Positions 22,840 through 30,585 of a DNA stretch of 34,846 bases are shown here, piece after piece. Each line of letters begins with the position of its first letter. Position 1 is the stretch's first letter. Origin of the DNA: Sphingomonas sp. (GTDB taxonomy: Bacteria > Pseudomonadota > Alphaproteobacteria > Sphingomonadales > Sphingomonadaceae); the NCBI GenBank assembly GCA_025980335.1, contig JAICXO010000012.1:1-34846 (forward strand), in the 5' to 3' direction. The position numbers were made by a program, and so were the translations under genes. The notes under the pieces were generated by a model that did no database searches, was not told the DNA's origin, and saw nothing but the letters and a program-made list of their open reading frames with translations.

Positions 22840-23736
22840 TCAACAGTCCGGAAAATAGTCCGGGAAATAAGCGGCGCTTCCGAACGTCGAGCCGAGACCG
22901 GTCGTGAGGTCGTATTTAAACGTCTTCTCGCCGGATCGGGATGTGGTGATGTAGATCAGCACGTGGTCGTCGCAGCGGAGCGCCGGCCGGCCGCCAGTCA
23001 CGAGCACGCTCGATGAACTGCTGCCCGCCGGGAAAAAGCTGATCGGTCCCCCGGATCCCCAGGCGGCGGCAACGATTGAATCGGATGTGTGCCCGACCCG
23101 GAAGTTTCCATATTGACCCTGGATCGGGAGGTCGACGGGGTCGCCGCCGCTCACCGGAACCGACCGGAACTGCATGAGCGACGTGCTGGGCGGAATCGAT
23201 TGGGTGTACACGAGCTGCGATCCGTCGTGATTGAAATCGAGGTCGCCGATGAACGCGCTGCCAACGTCCACGATCTGCGTGATGCTCTTGCTTGCGAGAT
23301 CCTCGAGGTAGATGCCGTTGTCGGCGCTATTCATCCACGCAACCTGGCCTCCGGTCGGCGAGAAAGCGACGGTGCCCGTGGAATCGCCCCCGATCGGAAC
23401 ATCGCTGAGCGTCTTGGGTCCCGTCGACGCGATCTCGTAGGTGAGGAGATGCACGTTCTTTCCGGACGTGTAGACGAGCTGGTGCTGACTGCGCGGAGCG
23501 AGGCGGACGACGACGTCGTTCGCGGTGCTCGTCGCCATTAGCGCGGAGCCAGTGCCGTCTTCATTCGCGAGGCGGATCTCGCGTGTACCGCTTCCACCGA
23601 TGTGAACATAGGCGACCTGAGGGTCTGTGGTCGAAGGAGAGCCGGAGCCTCCGCCTCCCCCGGATGGCGGTTTCGCGGCGAACGCCGGACTGGAGAGTAC
23701 GAGCAGTGCGGCCGCAAGGGCTGGAGCGTAACGCAT
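22840..23736 (-). CDS. Secreted TolB/PD40-like beta-propeller protein
   Basis: The 298-residue protein has a signal peptide (MRYAPALAAALLVLSSPAFA), a glycine-rich linker (PPSGGGGGSGSPS), then repeats of the WD40-like/PD40 type. The repeats include VAYVHIGGSGTREIRLANEDG, GTVAFSPTGGQVAWMNS and GDLDFNHDGSQLVYTQS. Roughly four or five blades are visible, fewer than a full six- or seven-blade propeller. It ends PDYFPDC with a terminal Cys. Its neighbours do not indicate a pathway. It is probably a periplasmic or surface binding scaffold. Confidence 0.72.
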   Translation of the reverse strand: MRYAPALAAALLVLSSPAFAAKPPSGGGGGSGSPSTTDPQVAYVHIGGSGTREIRLANEDGTGSALMATSTANDVVVRLAPRSQHQLVYTSGKNVHLLTYEIASTGPKTLSDVPIGGDSTGTVAFSPTGGQVAWMNSADNGIYLEDLASKSITQIVDVGSAFIGDLDFNHDGSQLVYTQSIPPSTSLMQFRSVPVSGGDPVDLPIQGQYGNFRVGHTSDSIVAAAWGSGGPISFFPAGSSSSSVLVTGGRPALRCDDHVLIYITTSRSGEKTFKYDLTTGLGSTFGSAAYFPDYFPDC

Positions 23737-23805
23737 TCGAACCTCCCGCTTTTGGGCGAATTTAGCCGCACGCTCGGGGGCCTGAAATAATCCGAACGGA
23801 TTAGC

Positions 23806-24900
23806 TCATTCGCGGGAGATATCGGCGAGCAGATGGACCAGATCGACCTGGCGATTCATGCCCGTCTTGTGGAACAGCGACTGGACGTGGACCCGCGCGG
23901 TGTTGCGGCTGATCCCGAGAAGGCTCGCGAGCGTTTCGAGCGAGTGCCCGTGAAGCAGAGCTTCCGCAATCTGCAACTCGCGCGGCGTTAGATCGAACAG
24001 CGCACCATGATGCGGCGTGAGCCGGCGATCCGACTGAGGTTCGATGATCCGGACCAGTGCAGCGGCGGTCGGCAGCGGCAGGTGATCGAGGAATCGGGCG
24101 CATGGACTGACGAGCAGCAGCCAGTCGGGCTTTCCCGACGAGCGCCGGATGCGGAGCCCGCCGCCGGCGCCGCCGCTCGACGACCTCAGAACCGCCGAAC
24201 GGATCAGCGACTGCAATTGCCTCGTGACGCCTTCCGATGGGCACTCGAGATGGCGGCGCCGGATCGAAAGACCGTCGCACTCGGCGATCAGGGCCTCGGC
24301 ACACGGGCTCATGCTCATCACCCGGCTCGCCGTGTCGAGCACGATTACCGCCTCGCTCTGCTTCGAGAAGCGTGGGGGCCGGGCGGCGAGCCGGAACGCC
24401 CGTTCCATATGCTCGAAGATCAGGCGATGCAGCGCGCGGCTCTCGCGCGAGGGCGGCCCCACCTCGGCGGGCGGGTGGAACGAGAGGGCGAAGGTCATGT
24501 CGTCAACCGGCGGCGTGTACATGACGCGCCAGTGAGTCGTCTTCAGACGGCTACGCTGCCAGACGATGTACGGATGGTTCAGATAATCGTCCTTCGGCAA
24601 GATCGCTTCGGTCTCGACCATCCCCGCGTCGGGGTGGCGGGAGGCCCATTCCAGCGACGGGTCGGAGTCGTGGAACTCTTCGAGATATTCCTGCGCGCCC
24701 TTCGCGAAGTCGCTGTCTTCGCGGCCGTAGAACATCGCTCGACTATATTCGCGCTGCCGGACGTCCACGGCCGAGATGAACAGAAGGCGCGACCCGGTGC
24801 GGTCCATGAGCTCGCCGACGATCTTCCGCCAGTCGGCCGGATCATGCACCGCCTCGTACATTTGGCCGATGAAGCGCGAGAGCCCCTCGTCGAGCGTCAT
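23806..24900 (-). CDS. LuxR-family transcriptional regulator
   Basis: The protein has 364 residues. A C-terminal LuxR-type helix-turn-helix (about 302-360) reads LTPRELQIAEALLHGHS, then ASLLGISRNTARVHVQSLFHKTG. The N-terminal 280 residues form a sensory region without an autoinducer domain that I can recognise. The middle (about 180-200) resembles a PAS-like unit (SEAVIVLDTASRVMSMSPCAEAL). The ATG at 24900 is chosen because GGGGGAG sits eight bases upstream; a GTG at 24909 would lack spacing. A full CtrA-type box lies 27 bases upstream of the start, so the gene may be cell-cycle or motility linked. Targets are unknown. Confidence 0.88.
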   Translation of the reverse strand: MTLDEGLSRFIGQMYEAVHDPADWRKIVGELMDRTGSRLLFISAVDVRQREYSRAMFYGREDSDFAKGAQEYLEEFHDSDPSLEWASRHPDAGMVETEAILPKDDYLNHPYIVWQRSRLKTTHWRVMYTPPVDDMTFALSFHPPAEVGPPSRESRALHRLIFEHMERAFRLAARPPRFSKQSEAVIVLDTASRVMSMSPCAEALIAECDGLSIRRRHLECPSEGVTRQLQSLIRSAVLRSSSGGAGGGLRIRRSSGKPDWLLLVSPCARFLDHLPLPTAAALVRIIEPQSDRRLTPHHGALFDLTPRELQIAEALLHGHSLETLASLLGISRNTARVHVQSLFHKTGMNRQVDLVHLLADISRE

Positions 24901-24927
24901 CCGGAACACTCCCCCGTGACAACCTCG

Positions 24928-24943
24928 TTAATAACGCGTTAAC
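24928..24943. promoter_or_regulatory. CtrA-type binding site TTAA-N7-TTAAC
   Basis: TTAATAACGCGTTAAC is an exact match to the alphaproteobacterial CtrA consensus, and with the preceding G it reads GTTAA-N7-TTAAC on both strands. It lies 27 bases upstream of the luxR-type gene start and about 100 bases upstream of the ClC gene start, so either gene could be controlled. Confidence 0.6.
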
Positions 24944-25044
24944 CGAGCAGAGACAATCGCTTAGGTTGCTCGCGAAAGCCGACCCGGCAGCGGTGGCAAC
25001 CACGGCGGTTGCAATCCGCGCGCCAACGCTTCAAGCGCCCGCGC

Positions 25045-26838
25045 ATGCCTTCCACATCGCTGAATCACCCGCGGCGCCTCGCCGACTATAGTGCCGATTA
25101 CCGAATGCTCATCCTTGCGGCGATGGCGGTCGTCGCCGGAACTGGCGGCGCGTTCAGCGCCTGGGCGCTGCTGAAGCTGATCGCGTTCGCGACCAACGTC
25201 CTGTGGTATGCGCACTTCACCTTCGCCCCCGCGGTTATCGCCAACCGCGGACCGCTTCTCCTGCTCGCAATTCCGATCATCGGCGGCCTCGTCGTCGGGC
25301 TGATGGCGCGGTTCGGCTCGGACAAGATCCGCGGCCACGGCATCCCCGAAGCGATCGAAACGATCCTGTTCGGTGAGAGCCGGCTGTCGCTCAAGGTCGC
25401 GATCCTGAAGCCGCTTTCGTCCGCGGTATCGATCGGCAGCGGTGGGCCGTTCGGCGCCGAGGGACCGATCATCATGACCGGCGGCGCGATCGGATCACTG
25501 TTCGCGCAGATGTTCCGGCTGAGCGCAGCCGAGCGCAAGACGCTGCTGGTCGCAGGCGCATGCGCGGGCATGACGGGCATCTTCGGAACGCCGTTCGCCT
25601 CGATCATGCTGGCCGTCGAGCTGCTGCTGTTCGAGTGGAAGCCGCGGAGCTTCGTGCCGGTGGTGGTCGCGGTCCTTATTTCCCTCGCCTGGCGGTCACT
25701 GTTGATCGGGAGCAGTCCGCTCTTCGCCTTCGCCGCACCGACGCCCGCGGGCATCGAGCCGGTCGCGATCTCGGCGGTGCTCGGCCTGATCACCGGGCTG
25801 GAGGCCGCACTGCTCTCGGTCGCTCTGTACCGGATCGAAGACGGTTTCCACGCACTACCGGTGCATTGGATGTGGTGGCCGGCGATCGGTGCAGTCGTGG
25901 TCGGCATCGGCGGTCTGTTCGACATTCGCGTGCTGGGCGCCGGCTATGGCAGCATCCAGGCGCTGCTCGACGGCAATCTCGTCGTCCACGCCGTCCTCGC
26001 GCTGCTCGTCGTCAAAGCCGTGGTGTGGTTGGTCGCGCTCGGCTCCGGCACTTCGGGCGGAATCCTGGCGCCGCTGCTGATCCTCGGCGGCTGCGCCGGG
26101 TTCCTGATCGGCCAGTACCTCCCCGGCGACGCCGGATTCTGGGCGATGATCGGAATGGCGGGCATCCTTAGCGGAGTCATGCGCGCGCCGCTGACCGGCG
26201 CCTTGTTCGCGGCGGAGCTTACCAATCACCTTGCGGCGCTGCCGGAGACGATCTCGGCCGCCGCCGCTGCCTATGCCGTCAGCGTGCTGATCATGCGCCG
26301 CTCGATCCTGACCGAGAAGATTGCGCGCCGTGGGCGGCACATCAGCCGTGAATATTCGGTCGACGCGCTGGAATTCCAGCTCGCGGGCCAGCTGATGACC
26401 CGGGACCCGAAGACTCTTCCCGGTTCGATGTCGATCAACGACGTGCTTCACTTCTTCGCCGACGAGGCCCAGCACCGTTCCTATCCGGTGGTCGACCAGG
26501 AGGGCCGCCTGCTCGGCCTCGTCTCGCGAACGGACGCGTTGCGCTGGCAGGTAGCGAAGAAGGTCGAGGGGCAGCTCGGCGATCATCTGTCGGACGCCTC
26601 GACCCAGTTCGCTTACCCGGACACTCCGTCGGGCTCGATCGCGGACATGATGGTCGAATCGGGCGTTGGCCGGGTGCCGATCATCGATCCAGAAACGCGG
26701 CGGGTGGTCGGCATCATCTCGCGCCAGGACCTGCTCAAGGTGCGTGCCACCCAGAAGCGCGGTGAAAAGCTTCGTCCGGGATCGCCCGCGCTTGCTCGCG
26801 CAATCCGGAGAGTCAGCGAGCCAAGGCCTTCGAGATGA
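25045..26838 (+). CDS. ClC-family chloride channel/transporter with C-terminal CBS domains
   Basis: This 597-residue inner-membrane protein has about ten or more hydrophobic helices (residues 20-420), followed by two CBS domains (about 440-570). ClC signatures are GHGIP (about 97-101), SGGPFGAEGP (about 132-141, whose Glu is the gating residue) and GTSGGILAPLL. The helix MLAVELLLFEWKPRSF aligns with the E. coli segment carrying the proton Glu (E203). By eye that position is Leu here, so proton coupling may differ. The ATG at 25045 is used; an in-frame TTG at 25009 is unlikely. The CBS pair suggests nucleotide-sensitive gating. The 3' end overlaps the convergent CCA transferase gene by 26 bases. 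Confidence 0.92.
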   Translation: MPSTSLNHPRRLADYSADYRMLILAAMAVVAGTGGAFSAWALLKLIAFATNVLWYAHFTFAPAVIANRGPLLLLAIPIIGGLVVGLMARFGSDKIRGHGIPEAIETILFGESRLSLKVAILKPLSSAVSIGSGGPFGAEGPIIMTGGAIGSLFAQMFRLSAAERKTLLVAGACAGMTGIFGTPFASIMLAVELLLFEWKPRSFVPVVVAVLISLAWRSLLIGSSPLFAFAAPTPAGIEPVAISAVLGLITGLEAALLSVALYRIEDGFHALPVHWMWWPAIGAVVVGIGGLFDIRVLGAGYGSIQALLDGNLVVHAVLALLVVKAVVWLVALGSGTSGGILAPLLILGGCAGFLIGQYLPGDAGFWAMIGMAGILSGVMRAPLTGALFAAELTNHLAALPETISAAAAAYAVSVLIMRRSILTEKIARRGRHISREYSVDALEFQLAGQLMTRDPKTLPGSMSINDVLHFFADEAQHRSYPVVDQEGRLLGLVSRTDALRWQVAKKVEGQLGDHLSDASTQFAYPDTPSGSIADMMVESGVGRVPIIDPETRRVVGIISRQDLLKVRATQKRGEKLRPGSPALARAIRRVSEPRPSR

Positions 26839-27997
26839 TCTCCTCCAGCCTGTCTCCTTCCGGGAACCCGCTGGCCACCCACTGACGTTCGATCTCCTGC
26901 AGCGTCGCCGCGACCGCCGGGCCCGGATCGAGGCCGCGCGCGATCAGGTTTCCGCCGGAGATCGGCAGGCGCGGCGCTGTCCAGCCGGCGATCCCGGCAG
27001 CTTCCGCGGCTTTGCCTGCCAGCAACAGACGATCGGCCGCGCATTCCCTGCCTTGCCAATAAGCGAGCGACTGCGGAGACGAGGAGAGGTCGGCGACCGC
27101 AGCGCATGCGAGCCGCTTGCGATCCTTGTTGGACAGCTTCAACCGCGCGGCGACCGCGTCGGCAACCGCTGCGTCGCGAGGCAGCAGTGAGGCGAGACGG
27201 CGCAGGCCGTCGGGTGGAATCGCCGCTTGCCGTTCGGTCGAGATCAGGGCTTCGAGATCGCTCAGGCGCTCGGGTTCGATCTCCGGAAGCACGGGCTTCA
27301 GGATGCCGCGGTCGAGCATGATGCCGACGGTGACCGACGGGTCCGCGAGTGAGAGAAGCTTCAGCAACTCGTCGGCGATGCGCTCGCGCGACAATGCCAT
27401 CAGGTCGTTCGCACGTGCCGTGCAGGCGTCGAGCGCAGGCTTGTCCGGTTCGCCAGCGCCGAACCGCGCGTGGAAGCGGAAGTAGCGTAGGATCCGGAGG
27501 TGGTCCTCGGCGATGCGCTTCAGGGGATCGCCGATGAATCGCACATGACCCCCGGCGAGGTCGTCGAGGCCGCCGAAATAGTCGAACACCTCGCCGGTCA
27601 GCGGATCGGCCGAGAGCGCGTTGATGGTGAAGTCCCGCCGCGCCGCGTCCTCTTCCCAGTCGGTGGTGAACGCCACCGTCGCCCGGCGCCCGTCGGTCGA
27701 AACGTCGCGGCGGAGCGTGGTGACTTCGTAAGGATGGCCGTCGCTGACGGCGGTCACGGTGCCATGGTCGATGCCGGTCGGGACGGCCTTGATGCGAGCC
27801 GCTTCGAGCCGTTTGACCACCTCGGCGGGTTGCAGCCGGGTCGCGAGGTCGACGTCGCTGACGGGCAAATCGAGCAGGTCGTCCCTGACCGCCCCGCCGA
27901 CGTAGCGGGTCAAGCCGTCGGCCGCGCCGAGCGCTTCGAGCAGCCGTTTCATTCCCCGGCGACGGCGCCATTTGGCTGGATCGATCTTCAGCGCCAT
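26813..27997 (-). CDS. CCA tRNA nucleotidyltransferase / poly(A) polymerase family
   Basis: The 394-residue protein adds or repairs the 3'-CCA of tRNA (family role). The class II nucleotidyltransferase head has YVGGAVRDDLLDLPVSDVDLAT near 30-50, with the two catalytic Asp in DVD. TVAFTTDWEEDAARRDFTINALS and EDHLRILRYFRFHARFG are typical family motifs. The ATG at 27997 overlaps the upstream Nudix gene by 10 bases, so translation is probably coupled. This DUF1285-Nudix-CCA order is a familiar alphaproteobacterial operon. The choice between CCA-adding and poly(A) activity cannot be settled from the sequence alone. Confidence 0.93.
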   Translation of the reverse strand: MALKIDPAKWRRRRGMKRLLEALGAADGLTRYVGGAVRDDLLDLPVSDVDLATRLQPAEVVKRLEAARIKAVPTGIDHGTVTAVSDGHPYEVTTLRRDVSTDGRRATVAFTTDWEEDAARRDFTINALSADPLTGEVFDYFGGLDDLAGGHVRFIGDPLKRIAEDHLRILRYFRFHARFGAGEPDKPALDACTARANDLMALSRERIADELLKLLSLADPSVTVGIMLDRGILKPVLPEIEPERLSDLEALISTERQAAIPPDGLRRLASLLPRDAAVADAVAARLKLSNKDRKRLACAAVADLSSSPQSLAYWQGRECAADRLLLAGKAAEAAGIAGWTAPRLPISGGNLIARGLDPGPAVAATLQEIERQWVASGFPEGDRLEEIISKALAR

Positions 27998-28572
27998 TGA
28001 AGCCGCCGCGATAGATTGACGATCATCGCCGCGGTTGCCCCCCAAATCCTGCGCCCGTTCCACAATATCTCGTAATAGTGTCGCTCCCGTCCCTGCAACA
28101 GCATGCTCGCGCGGTGCTGGTTTGCAGGATTGAGAACGAACGCGAGCGGCACTTCGAACAGCTCGGCGACCTCCTGCTCATGCGGCCGGAGCGGCAGGTC
28201 GGGCGGAACGACGCCGAGCACCGGAGTCACGATGTAGCCGGTGACGGTGCGATAGGGTTCGATCGCGCCGACGATCTCGACGGCGGCGGGATCGAGAAGG
28301 ATTTCCTCTTGCGCTTCCCGGAGCGCAGCGACCGGCGCGTCTTCGCCGTCCTCGACGCGGCCGCCGGGAAAGGCGATCTGACCGGCGTGCATGCGCAGAT
28401 GCTCGCGCCTGACGGTCAGGATTACGCCCGGATCGGCCCGGGCGGTCACCGCGATCAGGACAGCCGCCTGCTTCGACGCCTTGGCGCGAAGCTCGGGGAA
28501 GTCGCCTTGGAGTGGCGGCTCGGCCGGCGGGGAAGCAAGCGCGGCGCGCAACCGCTGCGCAAGCGCGCTCAT
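27988..28572 (-). CDS. Nudix hydrolase, CoA pyrophosphatase type
   Basis: The protein has 194 residues. It carries the CoA-specific UPF0035 motif LRMHAGQIAFPGG, and the Nudix box runs from GGRVEDGEDAPVAALREAQEE, with the REAQEE metal-binding Glu residues. The usual Gly near the end of the box is Leu (REAQEEILL). The family hydrolyses CoA and derivatives to phosphopantetheine plus 3',5'-ADP. It overlaps the DUF1285 gene by four bases (ATGA) and the CCA gene by ten, so all three are likely one operon. Confidence 0.9.
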   Translation of the reverse strand: MSALAQRLRAALASPPAEPPLQGDFPELRAKASKQAAVLIAVTARADPGVILTVRREHLRMHAGQIAFPGGRVEDGEDAPVAALREAQEEILLDPAAVEIVGAIEPYRTVTGYIVTPVLGVVPPDLPLRPHEQEVAELFEVPLAFVLNPANQHRASMLLQGRERHYYEILWNGRRIWGATAAMIVNLSRRLQWR

Positions 28573-29138
28573 TCCGCCGGCTCGAGCGCGAAGAAGCTGC
28601 CGCAGCTCCAGATGCCGGCGGGATCGGAACCATCGGCAAGCGCGAGCTCCGCAAGCTCGTAATAAACCGGGCGCGCAAGCTCGGCTTCGAGACCGTGGCG
28701 GACGAGCAGGCGCGGCGAGGGGCCGTCGTTCGTCATTGCGATGTGCAAGGGATGCCTGGCGTCGAGCATTACTGCATCGCCGCTATCGAGCTGGAACGCG
28801 ATGCGTCGCGCCCGCCCTTCACCCTCGCTGTGCATGGCGATTGCGCGGAAGGGCGTGCGCTCGACGTCGATGTCGAGCATCTCGACCGGCGTGACGAGCA
28901 CGTGGCGGCCGTCCGGCTCGCGTCTCAGCACGGTCGAGAACAGCCGCACCATTTCGGGGCGCCGGATCGGCGCGCCTTCGTGAAACCAGGTGCCGTCCGC
29001 CGCAATGCGCATGCCGGAATGCCCGCAGAATTGCGGGTTCCATTTGTCGACCGGCGGTAGCCGCCGCTCGTCGATCAGCTTCTGAAGGTCGGCAAGGCTG
29101 ATGCCGTTGAGGTCGATTGGCGGGCGGCGCTCGGGCAT
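28569..29138 (-). CDS. DUF1285 protein
   Basis: The protein has 189 residues and matches DUF1285 by WNPQFCGHSGMRIAADGTWFHEG (about 33-55), PIRRPEMVRLFSTVLRREPDG and LVTPVEMLDIDVERTPFRA. It is the first gene of the DUF1285-Nudix-CCA operon. It has no signal peptide or membrane helix, so it is probably cytoplasmic. Molecular role is unknown; the context suggests a link with nucleotide or cofactor housekeeping. Confidence 0.9.
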   Translation of the reverse strand: MPERRPPIDLNGISLADLQKLIDERRLPPVDKWNPQFCGHSGMRIAADGTWFHEGAPIRRPEMVRLFSTVLRREPDGRHVLVTPVEMLDIDVERTPFRAIAMHSEGEGRARRIAFQLDSGDAVMLDARHPLHIAMTNDGPSPRLLVRHGLEAELARPVYYELAELALADGSDPAGIWSCGSFFALEPAE

Positions 29139-29150
29139 GGCCCCAACTAG

Positions 29151-29221
29151 TCATTGCGAGCACAGCGAAGCAATCCGGGAGCGAAACCGGATTGCTTCGC
29201 CGCTCCGCTCCCCGCAATGAC
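29151..29221. repeat. TCATTGCGAG...CGCAATGA intergenic palindromic repeat
   Basis: The left arm TCATTGCGAGCACAGCGAAG pairs with a right arm ending CTCCCCGCAATGA, and CAATCCGG pairs with CCGGATTG near the centre. This is the widespread bacterial palindrome whose translation (STAKQS...LLRRSAPRND) is a familiar annotation artefact. It fills the divergent spacer between the DUF1285 and SDR genes. Confidence 0.88.
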
Positions 29222-29227
29222 ACGCGT

Positions 29228-29962
29228 GTGGACAAGAACCGATCTGCAATCGTCACCGGTGCCGGCAAGCGCGTCGGCTGGGAGATCGCGCGCGCGCTGG
29301 TCGAAGACGGGTGGCAGGTGATCGCACAGGTTCGGCACCAGTCGGACGCGGTGCCCGAAGGGGCGCTGAAGGTTGCCGCCGATCTTGACGACCCGGCAAT
29401 CGCCGACCTGATTTTCGCAGCGGCAGAAGGTCAGCCTCCCGTGCGGCTGCTGGTCAACAATGCGGCGCGGTTCGCGTTCGACGGCTTCGGCAGTTTCGAC
29501 GCGGGCGAATTCGCAGCGCACATGGCGGTGAATGTTCGCGCGCCGGCGCTTCTGATCGAACGCTTCGCCGCTGCTCAGAGCGCCGGGGACGATTCGCTCG
29601 TCGTGAACTTGCTGGACTCGAAGCTCGCCGCGCCAAACCCCGATTATCTCAGCTACACCCTGTCGAAGCAGGCGCTCGCCGGGTTGACCGAGCTTGCCGC
29701 CCGTGCGTTTGCGCCGCGCGGCGTCCGGGTCAACGGCATCGCGCCGGGGTTGATGCTGCGCTCGAATGGGCAGAGCGAGGAGAATTTCGAAGCGATGCAC
29801 GCAAGCAACCCGCTCGGCCGCGGGGTCGAGCCTGCCGATGTCATCGGCGCAATCCGCTATCTGGTGGATGCGCGCTGCGTCACGGGCGAGGTGCTGGTGA
29901 TCGATTCCGGGCAGCGTTTCCTCGGCCTTGGCCGCGACGTGCAGTTCCTGGGCGAGCGATGA
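29228..29962 (+). CDS. SDR-family NAD(P) oxidoreductase, FolM/pteridine-reductase-like
   Basis: From the GTG at 29228 the protein has 244 residues. The cofactor motif TGAGKRVGWEIA is the TGxxxRxG variant typical of FolM/PTR1-type pterin reductases. NNAARF, a Ser in LLDSK, and the YTLSK (Y-x3-K) catalytic pair follow, then the APGLML segment. It overlaps the dihydroneopterin aldolase gene by four bases, which supports a role in pterin reduction. The longer reading from 29117 would be translated from the palindromic repeat and is rejected. No strong ribosome site is visible before the GTG, so the start is uncertain by a few codons. Confidence 0.88.
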   Translation: MDKNRSAIVTGAGKRVGWEIARALVEDGWQVIAQVRHQSDAVPEGALKVAADLDDPAIADLIFAAAEGQPPVRLLVNNAARFAFDGFGSFDAGEFAAHMAVNVRAPALLIERFAAAQSAGDDSLVVNLLDSKLAAPNPDYLSYTLSKQALAGLTELAARAFAPRGVRVNGIAPGLMLRSNGQSEENFEAMHASNPLGRGVEPADVIGAIRYLVDARCVTGEVLVIDSGQRFLGLGRDVQFLGER

Positions 29963-30378
29963 GCGAACCGAAACTCGAAGGATTGGTCCCCGATGCGCTC
30001 CAGGTCCGCTCGGCGCGCATCTTGCTCGAATCGCTCGAGGTCGAGCTCGACATCGGGTTCCACGAGTTCGAGGTCGGTGCGCCCCAGCGGCTGATCGTTA
30101 GCGTCGAGATCTGGCTCGACCGGGCTGCTGTGCCCGCCGATGACGATCCGCAGCTCGCGTGGAACTACGATTTCCTTCGAACCGAGGTCCGCGAGATCGC
30201 CCGATCGCGGCGGTTCAACCTCCAGGAGACCTTCGCTCACGCGGTGTTCGAGCGGCTTGCGGCATTCCGCGGCGTGCGCGCGCTGCGCATCCGCACGTCG
30301 AAGCCCGACGTCTATCCCGACGCGCACGGTGTCGGCATCGAAATCGCGTCGTTCGACGGGCTTTGGCCCGGCAGCTGA
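29959..30378 (+). CDS. folB: Dihydroneopterin aldolase family protein
   Basis: The 139-residue protein resembles FolB: VRSARILLESLEVELDIGFHEFE near 16-38 (the V-x-x-G-x-x-x-E region), QRLIVSVEIWLDR, then a conserved NYDFLRTEVREI helix. A late segment RIRTSKPDVYP replaces the K-P-x-A/P end motif. FolB converts dihydroneopterin to hydroxymethyl-dihydropterin in folate synthesis. It is translationally coupled with the FolM-like SDR (ATGA overlap). It may act on another pterin, as in tetrahydromonapterin synthesis. Confidence 0.85.
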   Translation: MSEPKLEGLVPDALQVRSARILLESLEVELDIGFHEFEVGAPQRLIVSVEIWLDRAAVPADDDPQLAWNYDFLRTEVREIARSRRFNLQETFAHAVFERLAAFRGVRALRIRTSKPDVYPDAHGVGIEIASFDGLWPGS

Positions 30379-30544
30379 GCAAGCCATTGCAGAACGACGG
30401 GTTTCACGCCTTCCGCCGGTGGAACAAAATCCGTTGCGCGGCCTTTGAGCGGGCGATAAGGAAGCGCGCTTGTCGCCGATGACATGTTGTCACTCCGGCG
30501 GTTCCATGAAGTGGCAGGGCGCGCGTGTGAGCGTCCGGTCTTGA

Positions 30545-30560
30545 CCGCGGGGAACCGCGG
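30545..30560. promoter_or_regulatory. Short hairpin in the leader of tonB
   Basis: CCGCGG-GGAA-CCGCGG forms a perfect 6-bp stem 25 bases before the tonB start, which also has AGGAG upstream. The rest of the 207-base spacer (30379-30585) shows no gene. Role is unknown; it could affect tonB translation or mark a transcript end. Confidence 0.35.
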
Positions 30561-30585
30561 TGTGTCGAGGAGAAGTGCCGGTTAA

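Noticed and set aside
29117-29227. N-terminal 37 residues of the SDR frame
   Set aside because: They are translated from a known type of intergenic palindrome (ST-AKQS...RNDTRV), so they are an artefact.
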